In this document: positions 34,464 to 45,944 of the stretch, piece after piece
Layout: each line of letters begins with the position of its first letter
How positions within the stretch are numbered: the stretch's first letter is position 1
From: Chionoecetes opilio
Taxonomy: Eukaryota; Arthropoda; Malacostraca; Decapoda; Majidae
DNA: 64,000 nucleotides
Assembly: GCA_016584305.1 (NCBI GenBank)
Contig: JACEEZ010000369.1
Coordinates: 354,355 to 418,354, forward strand
Direction of reading: 5' to 3'
Notes under the pieces: generated by a model
What the model was told of the DNA's origin: nothing
The model's database searches: none
The model's input: only the letters and a program-made list of their open reading frames with translations
Translations under genes and position numbers: made by a program

Positions 34464-34648
34464 GGTGGGTGGGTGTGGGTGTTACGAAATCTTTTTAGCG
34501 ATGTTTTCCTGGTGAACACACGACACTTTCATTCACTGTTTCTCTTTTCTTGGAGAGAGTTTCACTGTTTTGGCGACTGGATGTCAACCACTGACTTGGC
34601 AAATCATGTGATTCTGTCTAAAGTTCCTTGAGCACTGCAGTCACTTTT
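34464..34648 (-). promoter_or_regulatory. 5' leader of the zyxin-like gene with two short upstream ORFs
   Basis: A textbook acceptor, TTTTTCTTTCTTGTTGCAG (AG at 34649-34650), opens this exon 185 bp before the start codon, so the leader is spliced. It contains two minus-strand uORFs: 34584-34607 (MICQVSG) and 34482-34532 (MKVSCVHQENIAKKIS), both ending before the main ATG. Such uORFs commonly reduce translation of the main frame; effect here is inferred. Confidence 0.6.
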
Positions 34649-34877
34649 CTGCAACAAGAAAGAAAAAGAACAGTTAGTGGGAACAATTACTGCTATTGAT
34701 GCTATTGAACCTGATAAGACAAATCCAGGATGACAAGGGGATCATCAAGAAGCGATGCCTGATGGATTTGTGACACTGAGATTACTTACACACTTATGAA
34801 CTGAACACCTTATGAGGGATGAATCTGAGGTCATGTTGAATGTTTACAGACTTAACTGCGGTAGACTGAATTTACAC

Positions 34878-35089
34878 TTAACCCTTCACGCCCAGATCTT
34901 TCCTTTGCTATAACAAATTGTATGTTGTCGAGCCATAAAATCACGAAAAGTAACTGAATATACCAAATTAGTTAGTGGACAAGGATACTAAACAGGTCAT
35001 GTCTATAAAATATTGCTTATAGTCACTAATAATCATCTAATGGTACCCAAATTACAATGGAAATTACGCTCTGGGTCTCAAGGGGTTAA
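34878..35089 (+). mobile_element. TTAA-MITE family copy (forward)
   Basis: TTAACCCTTCACGCCCAGAT to CTCAAGGGGTTAA. Confidence 0.9.
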
Positions 35090-35448
35090 CTTAACTTAAC
35101 TAAATCAACAAAGGCAAATACAATTCTTCCCAGGGAGGGCAAAAGGTTATCCACTACCTATCTGTATAATGATTACTCAATATTACAACACTTCTGGGTC
35201 CTCAGTTAAAAGGCCTGCACCGTGGGGGGGTCGAGGGGAGAGGGAGGGGGGGCTGTATGACCTGTTTACCCCCCCTCCTCCCCCGCCCCCCTGCAGACAC
35301 TCAAGACACTCATGTCCACCAACTTGCGAATTGTGTAACAGACTTTTAAAATGTAAATTCACAAGTGGTGATTAGGTTAGTGGGTTACATGTTCTGTGTT
35401 CCTTTGTCTCCACTCACTCACTGTGTGTGTGGAGCGACAAGACAAAGG

Positions 35449-36215
35449 TAAGCCTGGTGAAAGGTGGAGGTGGTGGTGGTGGTGGTGGTGGTGGTGATAG
35501 TGGTGTGGTGGTGGTGGTGGTGGTGGTGGTGGTGGTGGTGATAGTGGTGGTGGTGGTGGTGATAGTGGTGGTGGTGGTGGTGGTGGTGGTAGTGGATGTG
35601 GATGTGGTGGTGGATGTGGTGGTGGTGGTGGTGGTGGTGGTGGTGGTGGTGGTGGTGGATGTGGAGGTGGTGGTGGTGGTGGTGGTGGTGGTGATAATAG
35701 TGGTGGTGGTAGTGGATGTGGTTGTGGTTGTGGTGGTGGTGGTAATGGTGGTGTTAGTGGTGGTGGTGGTGGTGGTGGTGGTGGTGGTGGGTGGTGATAG
35801 TGGAGGTGGTGGTGGTGGTGATAGTGGTGGTGGTGGTGATAATAGTGGTGGTGGTAGTGGATGTGGTTGTGGTGGTGGTGGTAGTGGATGTGGTGGTGGT
35901 GGTAGTGGATGTGGTGGTGGTGGTAGTGGATGTGGTGGTGGTGGTAGTGGATGTGGTGGTGGTGGTAGTGGTGGTGGTGATAGTGGTGGTGGTGGTGATA
36001 GTGGTGGTGGTGGTGGTGGTGGTGGATGTGGTGGTGGTGGTGGTGGTGATAATAGTGGTGGTGGTGGTGATAATAGTGGTGGTGGTGGTGATAATAGTGG
36101 TGGTGGTGGTGATAATAGTGGTGGTGGTGGTGATAATAGTGGTGGTGGTGGTGATAATAGTGGTGGTGGTGGTGATAATAGTGGTGGTGGTAATGGATGT
36201 GGTGGTGGTGTTGAT
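35449..36215. repeat. (GGT)n trinucleotide array with GATAATAGT variants
   Basis: About 770 bp of GGT repeats; the right half is a higher-order repeat of GGTGGTGGTGGTGATAATAGT. Poly-Val, poly-Gly/Ser/Asp and poly-Thr frames (up to 277 codons) follow from the triplet unit and are not genes. Confidence 0.95.
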
Positions 36216-36568
36216 AATGGTGATAGTGGGAGTGCTGACGGTAGCAGTGTCGAGCAGTGATAACATCCTGTTACCTCTGTGACTCACTCAAACCCCTGCT
36301 TACAAATCTGATTAACTCTGTGAAGCCATAGGAGAATGCACACTTTATAACACACCTAACTGGCCTGATGGAATAAATAAACTGTGTATAGAAGGAAATC
36401 CTGGCCATAACATGTTAATTAGGCAACAGATGAGTCAAGGGTTTCTCCACAGTGTGATAGGAAGCTGAAAGTCCTCCACCTGGCTATTACTCAACCTATC
36501 ACGGCCTCTTGTAGCTTCCTTAGGTTCTTATCATGTTTGTCTTGAACAACCAGAATGAAGCAAGACCC
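36216..36568. other. Intron sequence
   Basis: Unique-looking. Holds the dispersed phrase CGGCCTCTTGTAGCTTCCTT at about 36504. Confidence 0.5.
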
Positions 36569-36765
36569 CGATCGTGTATTGGTTTAAACTGCACATATAC
36601 CAGAGGGATAGACAAGTAGATATACAGACAGACAATAAGACAGGTAGACTGACAGACAAATAAATAGACAGGTAAACAGACAAACATACAGATAGAAGGA
36701 TAGACTGTTATACAGACAGAAATACAGACAGAAAAATACGGACAAGCAGATAGTTACATCAAACA
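36569..36765. repeat. Dispersed or duplicated repeat Z, copy 1
   Basis: CGTGTATTGGTTTAAACTGC, then ACATATACCAGAGGG and an ACAG-rich body. Copy 2 at 38848-39030 is about 90% alike by eye. Confidence 0.8.
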
Positions 36766-36845
36766 AACATAACTGCATAGGTTTTTTAACTTTTCCTGAC
36801 TGTATCTGAACACTTAAGACCCAGAACGGTCTTGGTGTACGGTAC

Positions 36846-37012
36846 CCTTGAGACCCAGAACGTAATTTCCATTATAATTTGGGTACCATTAGACGATTTT
36901 TAGTGAATATAAGCAATATTTTATAGATATGACCTGTTTAGTATCCTTGTCCACTAACTAATTTGGTATATTCAGTACTTTTCGTGATTTTATGGCTAAC
37001 AGTTGATTTTTA
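36846..37012 (-). mobile_element. Truncated TTAA-MITE family copy
   Basis: Begins CTTGAGACCCAGAACGTAAT and ends in the GATTTTATGGCTAACAG segment, so the last 40 bp with the second TIR are missing. A second terminus fragment (TTAAGACCCAGAACGG) lies just left, at 36814. Confidence 0.8.
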
Positions 37013-37488
37013 TAACCTTTGTAAGTGGACAAATACCTCGCTGAGATAAGACTTAGATAGGAAGGGAAAACATTATTAGGAGAAGCATATCATAACCCTC
37101 ATGTTTGTTCTTCTTTCTGTTTATTCACCTAACCTTGAGTGCATGTGAATGTTTTCTTGATGCCTGACAGGATGTAAGAAGCACTGTCAAGAAAACAACT
37201 GACATGAGTTCTGTTGTTAATGCAAGCATATGACTAATCAAGTTGTCTTTTACAGGAACTACCACGTATAGATCTCATGGCCTCTTGTAGCTTCCTTATG
37301 TTCTTATGTCTTTCTCTACCCACATGTTCACTGTCACTGTCTCTGTCTTCACACTATCACAGCTTTATGTCTATATTCCTGGTAAAGCCTCTGTGACTCA
37401 ATCAGCAGTGACTTGGTGAACTAAACCTTGGTGAACTAAACCTTTCTCCTGCATTATTTCCGACACCGACAAATTCTTTTTTTCTTTT
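37013..37488. other. Intron sequence
   Basis: No gene. Dispersed phrase CCTCTTGTAGCTTCCTTATG at 37281-37300. Confidence 0.5.
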
Positions 37489-37700
37489 GACCCCTTCACA
37501 CCCAGACCTTTCCTTTGCTATATAAAATTGTCTGTTGTCGAGCCATAAAATTACGAAAACTAACTGAATATACCAAATTAAATTAGTGGACAAGGATACT
37601 AAACAGGTGATATCTATAAAATATTGCTTATAGTCACTAAAAATCGTCTAATGGTAGCCAAATTACAGTGGAAATTACGTTCTGGGTCTCAAGGGGTTAA
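37489..37700 (+). mobile_element. TTAA-MITE family copy (forward)
   Basis: The left end is eroded (TGACCCCTTCACACCCAGAC); the right end is intact (CTCAAGGGGTTAA). Confidence 0.87.
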
Positions 37701-37920
37701 ATATGGTGGAGGACAGGCTTAGGGTAGAATGAAAAAGCCCGAGAAGCCCGATTACTGTTTGTCTCTATAAGGTGGATAGCAAAGAAGATGAAGAGAAAGA
37801 AGAAAGTAATTGATACATTCTTCTTTGGAATTATAAAAGATTGTATTGAGAAGGAGTCAGACAGTTTAGTTTGTGAGATATCTTGATACTCCTCTCTTCA
37901 AAAAAATAATAGATGTTTTA

Positions 37921-37995
37921 CATAAGAACATAAGAAAATAAGGAAGCTACAAGAGGCTGGGAGACCTGCACGTGGTAGTTCCTGTTACTTAAGAA
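37921..37995. repeat. Dispersed ACATAAGAACATAAG repeat
   Basis: ACATAAGAACATAAGAAAAT, AAGGAAGCTACAAGAGGC and GTGGTAGTTCCTGT. The same module, in either orientation, is at 23107, 36504, 37278, 38742, 52658, 52785 and 55660. It is a high-copy short interspersed repeat, probably the end of a larger element. Confidence 0.7.
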
Positions 37996-38041
37996 CATAT
38001 AAAGTGGATATTAGAGTGGTTTTCATTTCGATAAAGCTAAT

Positions 38042-38258
38042 TTAACCCCTTCACGCCCAGATCTTTCCTTGGCTATAAAAGATCAGATGTTGTCGAGCCA
38101 TAAAATTACGAAAAAGTCACTTAATATAGGTACCAAATTAACTAGTGGACAAGGATACTAAACAGGTCATAGCTGTAAAATATTGCTTATAGTCACTAAA
38201 AAATCGCTAAGCACCAAAATTTTACAATGGAAAATCTTTCTGGGTCTAAAAGGGGTTA
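38042..38258 (+). mobile_element. TTAA-MITE family copy, diverged
   Basis: TTAACCCCTTCACGCCCAGA to GGGTCTAAAAGGGGTTA, with several indels. Confidence 0.85.
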
Positions 38259-38847
38259 CATATAGAATAACAGTAATCGTCTGTTCCGGCCCATGATTAC
38301 GACCATAAAATTCACTTTCCTGAGAAAAAAAAAACGATTCTTAAGACACCCTCTGAAGAAAAAGATACTACATGAATAAATATCTAAAACATTTTGTAGC
38401 AATTTAACTCTGAATCTACATGGACAGATGGTGTAAATATGCGTTTCCCACCCCATAGCCCAAATACCCCCTGAAACACTTAAAAACCTTTATTAATTGA
38501 AAGAGGGGGGGGTTTCATATAAGTGTCATTTTTGTTTATTTTGAAATGAAGTACCCATTGAACAACAAAGCTTTTTGGGCAGAAACTCTGAATAACTAGG
38601 GGGTCCTGCTAGTTAGGGAAATCGTCAGGTGGGCAATGCGGGTCTATTGGGGTCTTTAAAAGGATCTGGATAAATTTTATGGGTGGGGAAAGAGGGGGTT
38701 TATATAGGGGGGGTTTGGTAACGGAATACCTCGCTTCTCCGGCCCTTTTTAGCTTCCTTACTTTCTTATGTTCTTATGTTAACTAACCTAACCTGGGGAT
38801 TGATTGACAAAACGTTCAGGATACCGTACTTAAAAGTTAAAACCCCA
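38259..38847. other. Intron sequence, nothing recognised
   Basis: Unique-looking, with a dispersed-repeat fragment at about 38742-38781. Confidence 0.5.
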
Positions 38848-39030
38848 GGTCGTGTATTAGTTTAAACTACACATATACCAGAGGGTTAGACAAGTAAATA
38901 TACAGACAGACAATAAGACAGGTAGACTGACAGATAAATAAATAGACAGGTAGACAGACAAACAGACAGAAGGATAGACTGATATGCAAACAGAAATACA
39001 GGCAGAAAAAAACGGACAAGCAGATAGATA
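38848..39030. repeat. Dispersed or duplicated repeat Z, copy 2
   Basis: Matches 36569-36765, followed by an ACAG/ACAC extension to about 39090. Confidence 0.8.
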
Positions 39031-39090
39031 CACCAGACAAATAGGTAGATAGTATACAGACACACAAACAGACAGACAGACAGACACACT

Positions 39091-40123
39091 TCCCCTTGAC
39101 CTCAATGCACCACCTGCCCTACCTTGACCTCTACCCTTGACCTCACACTCACCCAGCTACAAAATGACCAAAAACACTGCCTTAAAATCACCTTACCTGA
39201 ACAACCACCACCACATCACCTGTTTAACATTACTATACCACATCACCGCTAACCACATCTATCCACATACCACACCAAAGGTTAAACATCCACTAAACAT
39301 TCACTTTAATACTGCATACCTCGTTAATACCACAAAACACCACATTAACCACAATATAAACCATTTCTCTCCACACTACGTAGTCACAATTCCACTCTGT
39401 CTTCACTATACCAGATTCCTTATTACCAGCATGACATATATCCATTATTTATCACTTTACCTGTTATATTTCACTTATTTAGGCGTTCTGGTGTTGTTAG
39501 TGGTGTTATAAAGGTGTTTTTTCTCTCTGTTGACACCTGTTTCACTTGTTACTGACACGTCCTCCTACTACTGCTGCCTGTGTACTACTGTCAGGCGCGG
39601 CAGCTCAGCAGAGGCTTGCGTGGTGTTCCTAACAATGTTCCTAACCTGTGTGGCCGTGTTAGGGGCGTGGTGTTGGGTGTGGTGGTGGTGTAAGGGTGTG
39701 GTGGTGGTGTAAAGAGTGTGGTGGTGTGGGTAGGGTTGGTGTGGGAGGGTGTGTGGTGGGGTTTGTTTGGTGTGTGGGAAGGAGTGTTGGAACGGGCAGT
39801 TTAAAGGGACGGCGGGTCATTTAAATCCCTGAAATGCGAGAAGAGAAAGTTTATTTTCGGATTACTTGTGAAATATTCTTGCATGCTTTTATTTCTTTGC
39901 TACGATGCTTGCGTGTGTTTTGTGATATGTCATATATGAGTGAAAATCTTCCAATTTGACTCACTTGCAGCAATATAGGTGGCAGAAATACACTTTCATA
40001 TCAACTCTTTAGCTCCAATAGTAGGTCACAAAGTTCCTTTTGCCGTGACCTTAATGATCTGACCACGACTGCGGCCACCGCCACCACACGCACACGTGAT
40101 ACCACACTAATCATCTGTATGTA
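39091..40123. other. Intron sequence, nothing recognised
   Basis: About 1 kb of unique sequence; CCAC-rich at 39200-39360 and GGTGT-rich at 39650-39770. Short frames show no domain. Confidence 0.5.
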
Positions 40124-40217
<94 letters not shown>

Positions 40218-40220
40218 ATC
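40124..40220. repeat. (AT)n microsatellite
   Basis: About 95 bp of AT repeat. Confidence 0.95.
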
Positions 40221-40246
40221 GTAATGTTGATAGGTGTGTATGTGTG

Positions 40247-40392
40247 TGTGGTGACCCGTGGCATGAATGACTCGAGGCGAGGGTTCAAGCCACATCTATA
40301 TATATATATAATATATTATATTCGTACCTGACGCCTTTTAACCACTTTTGATGTGGCTTGAACCCTCGAGTCATTCATGCCACGGGTCAACA
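40247..40392. repeat. Inverted repeat with tRNA-like arms
   Basis: The left arm GTGACCCGTGGCATGAATGA, continuing CTCGAGG and GGTTCAAGCCAC (40248-40296), is inverted at 40350-40391 around an AT-rich loop. GGTTCAAGCC resembles a tRNA B-box, so the arms may be two SINE heads in opposite orientation. Confidence 0.55.
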
Positions 40393-40439
40393 CACACACA
40401 CATACACACACACACACACATCCTATCAACACACACACA

Positions 40440-40820
40440 CACACAGGAGGGGATTGCCACTCGCAGCTCTCGCCAAGATATTGAAGTCTCCATTCCTGGA
40501 CTTCCATCCCTGATCTATTCTCTGCTGGGTGGACAGCGGCTGTGGCGTGACAGGCGACAGACTCCCCGGGATTCCAACCCACGCCCTGTCAGACCTCACA
40601 GATCCCTCCGTGGTTGCACATTGCGTAGTCACATCAAACCATTGATCAAATATATTAGAAGATTCTGCCTCATTTTCCCCCCATACATAAGGGCTTCCCT
40701 CAAACACGTGGGTGGCTTCAGGGATAATACAACCCTGGCTGGCACCCAACACAGAACAAACTCCACTCTTTATCATGTAAAAAAAATAAAAAAAAAAATA
40801 AAAAATAAAAAATCGCTCAC
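40440..40820 (-). mobile_element. Possible SINE-like retroelement
   Basis: On the minus strand GGGCGTGGGTTGGAATCCCG (about 40560-40600) resembles a tRNA T-arm with B-box. The A-rich stretch at 40778-40812 lies on the plus strand, so orientation is unresolved. No second copy in the window. Confidence 0.3.
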
Positions 40821-41024
40821 CTATTCTGAAAACAGCGATAAATGCTATTTTCCATGCCTCATGACAACCTCACTATTCTATGTATTTATGTATTGTATTC
40901 AAAGAAACATCACCTTACAGAGGCCTAATCAATCATGTTGGGAGCAAACCAAGATCAGTCAATAAACATTTTCGATATAAAATGGCTTTCTTTCCAGAGT
41001 AACCTTGCTATGAGGAGCACTTAC

Positions 41025-41110
41025 CTGGCTGACCCATGCCTGGCACACACGTGGGACGCCTGAACACTGCACCGCCAGGGAGCCACCACAGCAGCCTTGC
41101 AAAGGCACCG
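41025..41110 (-). other. Probable non-coding first exon of the zyxin-like gene
   Basis: A GC- and CpG-richer island ending GGTCAGCCAG|GTAAGTGC (donor GT at 41023-41024, a full consensus donor), placed about 6.4 kb upstream of the acceptor at 34649. Splicing to 34648 would put a five-residue uORF (start at 41034-41036) across the junction. The upstream boundary is unknown; a minisatellite begins about 15 bp further on, at 41127. No TATA box is evident. Confidence 0.4.
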
Positions 41111-41126
41111 CTGAGGGGACCAACTC

Positions 41127-43368
41127 TATCTCTTGACAGGATGAGAAGGCTGTACTGCTGTATTTCTTGACAGGATGAGAAGGCTGTACTGCTGTATTTC
41201 TTGACAGGAGAAGGCTGTACTGCTGTATTTCTTGACAGGATGAGAAGGCTGTACTGCTGTATCTCTTGACAGGATGAGAAGGCTGTACTGCTGTATTTCT
41301 TGACAGGAGAAGGCTGTACTGCTGTATTTCTTGACAGGATGAGAAGGTTGTACTCCTGTATCTCTTGACAGGAGAAGACTGTACTCCTATATCTCTTGAC
41401 AGGATGAGAAGGCTGTACTCCTGTATCTCTTGACAGGAGAAGACTGTACTCCTGTATCTCTTGACAGGATGAGAAGGTTGTACTGCTATATCTCTTGACA
41501 GGAGAAGGCTGTACTCCTATATCTCTTGACAGGAGAAGGCTGTACTCCTGTATCTCTTGACCGGATGAGAAGGCTGTACTGCTATATCTCTTGACAGGAG
41601 AAGGCTGTACTCCTATATCTCTTGACAGGAGGAGAAGGCTGTACTCCTGTATCTCTTGACAGGATGAGAAGGCTGTACTGCTATATCTCTTGACAGGATG
41701 AGAAGGCTGTACTCCTATATCTCTTGACAGGATGAGAAGGCTGTAGGGTGGGGTGGGGTCACACCGAACGGGGGGATCACCGTACGAAGGCTACAACGCG
41801 AAAATTAATTCAAATTTCGCGCCACCATGCCACCACGGATGCAGCGCCACCCTCAGTGAACTACATGCGAGCAACAGGGTAGACTTCATGACTAAGAGGT
41901 AGGGTGGGGTGGGGTCACACCGAACTGGGGGGATCACAGTCAAAAATTTATAAAAAACCTTAAATGACCCTTATTATCTGAGTTAAGTATTCATGAGGGT
42001 ACCATAGGTGGGCCATATCGTGAAATTTGTTTTGGGCACAGTGTGCACTCTCTCAGGTAAAAAATGGATTTTTTATGAATATTTTTCCACTAATAGTACG
42101 GTGTCCCCCCACACCACCCTACTCCTATATCTCTTGACAGGAGAAGGCTGTAAGGCTACTCCTGTATCTCTTGACAGGATGAGAAGACTGTACTCCTATA
42201 TCTCTTGACAGGATGAGAAGGCTGTACTCCTGTATCTCTTGACAGGATGAGAAGGCTGTACTGCTATATCTCTTGACAGGATGAGAAGGCTGTACTCCTG
42301 TATCTCTTGACAGGATGAGAAGGCTGTACTGCTATATCTCTTGACAGGATGAGAAGGCTGTACTCCTATATCTCTTGACAGGATGAGAAGGCTGTACTCC
42401 TGTATCTCTTGACAGGAGAAGACTGTACTCCTATATCTCTTGACAGGATGAGAAGGCTGTACTCCTGTATCTCTTGACAGGAGAAGGCTATACTCCTATA
42501 TCTCTTGACAGGAGGAGAAGGCTGTACTCCTATCTCTTGACAGGATGAGAAGGCTGTACTGCTATACCTCTTGACAGGAGAAGGCTGTACTCCTATATAT
42601 CTTGACAGGATGAGAAGGCTGTACTCCTATATCTCTTGACAGAAGAAGGCTGTACTCCTATATCTCTTGACAGGAGAAGGCTGTACTGTTGTATCTCTTG
42701 ACAGGATGAGAAGGCTGTACTCTTATATCTCTTGACAGGAGAAGGCTGTACTCCTATATCTCTTGACAGGATGAAAATGCTGTACTCCTATATCTCTTGA
42801 CAGGAGAAGGCTGTACTCCTATATCTCTTGACAGGAGAAGGCTGTACTCCTATATCTCTTGACAGGAAAAGGCTGTACTCCTATATCTCTTGACAGGAAA
42901 AGGCTGTACTCCTATATCTCTTGACAGGAAAAGGCTGTACTCCTATATCTCTTGACAGGAAAGGCTGTACTCCTATATCTTTTGACAGGAGAAGGCTGCA
43001 CTCCTATATCTCTTGACAGGAGAAGGCTGTACTCCTATATCTCTTGACAGGAAAAGGCTGTACTCCTATATCTCGACAGAAAAAGGCTGTACTCCTATAT
43101 CTCTTGACAGGATGAGAAGGCTGTACTCCTATATCTCTTGACAGGAGAAGGCTGTACTCCTATATCTCTTGACAGGAGAAGGCTGTACTCCTATATCTCT
43201 TGACAGGAGGAGAAGGCTGTACTCCTATATCTCTTGACAGGAGAAGGCTGTACTCCTATATCTCTTGACAGGAGGAGAAGGCTGTACTCCTGTATCTCTT
43301 GACAGGAGGAGAAGGCTGTACTCCTATATCTCTTGACAGGAGGAGAAGGCTGTACTCCTATATCTCTT
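41127..43368. repeat. 31/34-bp minisatellite (CTCTTGACAGGATGAGAAGG)
   Basis: About 58 copies of CTCTTGACAGGATGAGAAGG, CTGTACTCCTATAT (34 bp) or a 31-bp form lacking ATG. Long and short forms alternate irregularly, and GCTGTATTT, CTGTATC and CTATATC variants cluster in blocks. It is interrupted by an inserted element at 41746-42119. It lies between the zyxin-like gene's 5' end and the Vangl 3' end. Confidence 0.95.
41746..42119. mobile_element. TA-flanked element inserted in the minisatellite
   Basis: Begins GGGTGGGGTGGGGTCACACCG and ends CGGTGTCCCCCCACACCACCC, inverted repeats allowing small gaps. TA precedes and follows it, and the array resumes exactly (GCTGTA...TACTCC), so the target was TA. 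A second internal copy of its left end (GTAGGGTGGGGTGGGGTCAC at 41899) suggests an internal duplication or self-insertion. No transposase. Confidence 0.82.
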
Positions 43369-43490
43369 GAAGAATGAATTTTCCAAACCTCCAAATCGAC
43401 TTCGAACAATCACTCTTCTTACTCGCTACATCACCTGTAATAAAAACGTGCATGGAAGGAGAACACAAAAAGAAAAAGATGGACAGTTCT

Positions 43491-43496
43491 TTTATT
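43491..43496 (-). terminator. Candidate poly(A) signal of Vangl
   Basis: AATAAA on the minus strand (TTTATT on plus). It would end a 3' untranslated region of about 3.5 kb running from the stop codon at 47057 through 46900-43500. Nearer signals were not evident, but I cannot exclude others. Confidence 0.3.
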
Positions 43497-43605
43497 GTTG
43501 AGTATAAACAGCATGTACTATTCTATTTTACAGCTTGATATGCCCACACATCAGCCCATGAGAGGGTGTCGGGCTGGCCTAGAGGAAACCACGGGGGCGG
43601 CATCA

Positions 43606-43817
43606 CTATACGTTTTTTTTGAACGAGGTGAAAAATCCTGACCCCTTGCTGCTTCCTGATTGATATTTGATGCCAGGAGAAGGGAATACTACGCTTCTTC
43701 TAAATTTCAGTTCATTTTATCATAGTTAACCCATAGGTAAACATAGGCATCATTTTAAGCATGAGATCTCAAGATAGAATGGAATTTTCGCCTCGCTAAA
43801 AAACCCGGACTATAGTG
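43606..43817. mobile_element. MITE family with AACGAGG ends, copy 1
   Basis: Shares GATATTTGATGCCAGGAGAA, GGGAATACTACGCTTCTTCT and ATTTTAAGCATGAGA with the copies at 58606-58821 and 59155-59376. Termini are CTATACGTTTTTTTTGAACG and GACTATAG. Confidence 0.82.
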
Positions 43818-44126
43818 GTGCAAAACATACATAACATTAATTTGTACAAAGAAAATGTCAGGAGTGTGTTTGGAATTTTCAAATAATCTGTTTTTGTTAG
43901 ACAATTAATATCACATAAACAGCATAAATATTAAAAAAAAAAAAATTCCCCATACCCTTTGTTCAATGTTTGGGTATATGGCATCACCTCCTTGACCTTT
44001 TGCCCACCACCAGGCCACCAGTGCAACACCTCACCACTGTAGGCAACACGCAGGGAGTACCGGAGAGATACACCAGCTGGTCCATGCTAGAAGGACAGTT
44101 CCCTTTTGTGCTTACGTTCCTTAGTG

Positions 44127-44343
44127 TTAACCCCTTGAGGCCCAGAACGTAATTTCCAGTGTAATTTGGCTACCATAAGCCGACAATTTTTTAGTGACTA
44201 TAAGCAATATTTTATAGATATGACCTGTTTAGTATCCTTGTCCACAAGCTAATTTGGTATATTCAGTTACTTTTCTTAATTTTATGGCTCGACAACAGAC
44301 AATTTCTTATAGCAAAGGAAAGATCTGGGCGTGAAGGGGTTAA
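44127..44343 (-). mobile_element. TTAA-MITE family copy (reverse)
   Basis: TTAACCCCTTGAGGCCCAGA to GGGCGTGAAGGGGTTAA. Confidence 0.9.
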
Positions 44344-45684
44344 ATATCTTTGTTTGGGTGCAGGCAAGATGAGCGCCTGGTATTTGATGGCAGGAGCTGG
44401 GTGACACGGTGACACGGGAGTAGGAAACACCTTCTTCGTGTGACCTTTGTCGTATTTGACCTTTAGTATTGCTTCATAGGTCCAATTCAAACCTCGACTG
44501 ATCAACTCTTCCCTTGGTTATTTCACCTGGGATACTAAAACATTTGAATTAGTTTTGGTCCACACCCCTGGACACGTCATTGACACAGACATGCACCACA
44601 GGCCTTCTAGTTATGCATCATCACCTCTTATGCTCGGGGTCACACTTACAGGTACAGATACACATTTTCAAACATTTCCTTTGCATGTATGATGTATGTA
44701 TGTATAATAATGAGTATTTTCTCTCAGGATAGTGACAGGATAATGCCCTGACGTAGCTTCCACATCATAGGCCAGGACTCTGAAGGGCCAGCTCAGCTCA
44801 CCAAGCCTCTTTGACAGTCTTCTTATAAAAATACATAACTAAAAATAAATAGCAACCTAATGTTTCAGCTAAATATAAAAAAAAAGTATATCAACATTGA
44901 TATGTACATATATATACAAAGCAGAATTCTTTGGCTGGGCAAAAAAATAAGGTTATTGCACTCACAATATCCTTCACCGCACACACTGTATTGGATGAGC
45001 GAGAATGCACATGTTTCTGTCAGGCACCCCAAAGACTACTGTTAGTCTTTGGTCACCCACCCATCATTACTGTCACAGCAAATAAACACTGTCAGTATGT
45101 ATGCATCGTAATACAGATTCAATAAAGCACTGTAACCTCTGCTATATAGATTTTCTCCACTCTTCACTGCATGATTTATGTTACCAGTGATGTATGTATG
45201 ATGTAGGAAGTGGCAAGATTTCTTCACACGACATAAATTGCAGTCATGACAGAACCTTTAAGGAGGATGCTAATGGTGTGTATGTCTCCTGAGTCCCTTC
45301 CCTGATCCCCCTGTGTTGATCCTGCAGGTGTTAGGGTGTGTGTGGCTCCTCCCTTCACTACCTCGTTATCTCTTCTACAATTCACATCAGAGGCGGCCTA
45401 AGCCATTTTAGGGCCCTAAGTAGAATCTGATTTGGGCCTCCATTCCCCTAATACTATTGACCTTGATCAATCACATACTGCAAATCTAACAACTTTTATC
45501 AATTTTATCAGTTGCATCTGTGTTGGGTAGTTCACATGAAAAAATTCCACCTCTCATGTAGTGGGACATTTTAAGCGCTCTTGGGGCCCCTGATGGGTGT
45601 GGGGGCCCTAGACAGCTGTTAATGTCTTGGGCGCTCTGATTCACCTCATTATCAGCACAGGGCAAGGCTGAGGTACCACTCTTC
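44344..45684. other. Unique sequence, probable Vangl 3' UTR or intergenic
   Basis: No tandem repeats and no coding exon. The unusual lack of microsatellites for this window is compatible with a long 3' UTR of the gene ending at 47057. Confidence 0.4.
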
Positions 45685-45944
45685 TACCGTAGATAACACT
45701 AAAGTCACCAGTCACTCGCCACTGCACTAATGTCGCCAGGCACAATATATTACGAATTTTAGCATCACTACAGACTTTTATGTGCCACTGAAGACATGTA
45801 GTGTGATGTACATAATATAAACTACTGTGCATGCCTCTTCAGTGACACATAAAGTCTGTAGTGATGCTAAAATTCGTAAAATATTGTGCCTGGCGACATT
45901 AGTGCAGTGGCAAGTGACTGGCGACTATAGTGTTATCTACGGTA
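45685..45944. mobile_element. Palindromic MITE (TACCGTAGATAAC family)
   Basis: 260-bp near-perfect inverted repeat: TACCGTAGATAACACTAAAG on the left and TGTTATCTACGGTA on the right, with GCCACTGCACTAATGTCGCC inverted as GGCGACATTAGTGCAGTGGC. TA edges. The sister copy at 57369-57629 differs at few positions. Confidence 0.9.

Noticed and set aside
35427..36287. 277-codon Val/Gly/Ser frame and 177-codon poly-Thr frame
   Set aside because: Direct translations of a GGT triplet array on both strands; no splice or start context.
44263..44505. Short frames ending in LTPSRPDLSFAI-type peptides
   Set aside because: These recur wherever the TTAA-MITE terminus is translated, so they are MITE sequence rather than a conserved peptide.
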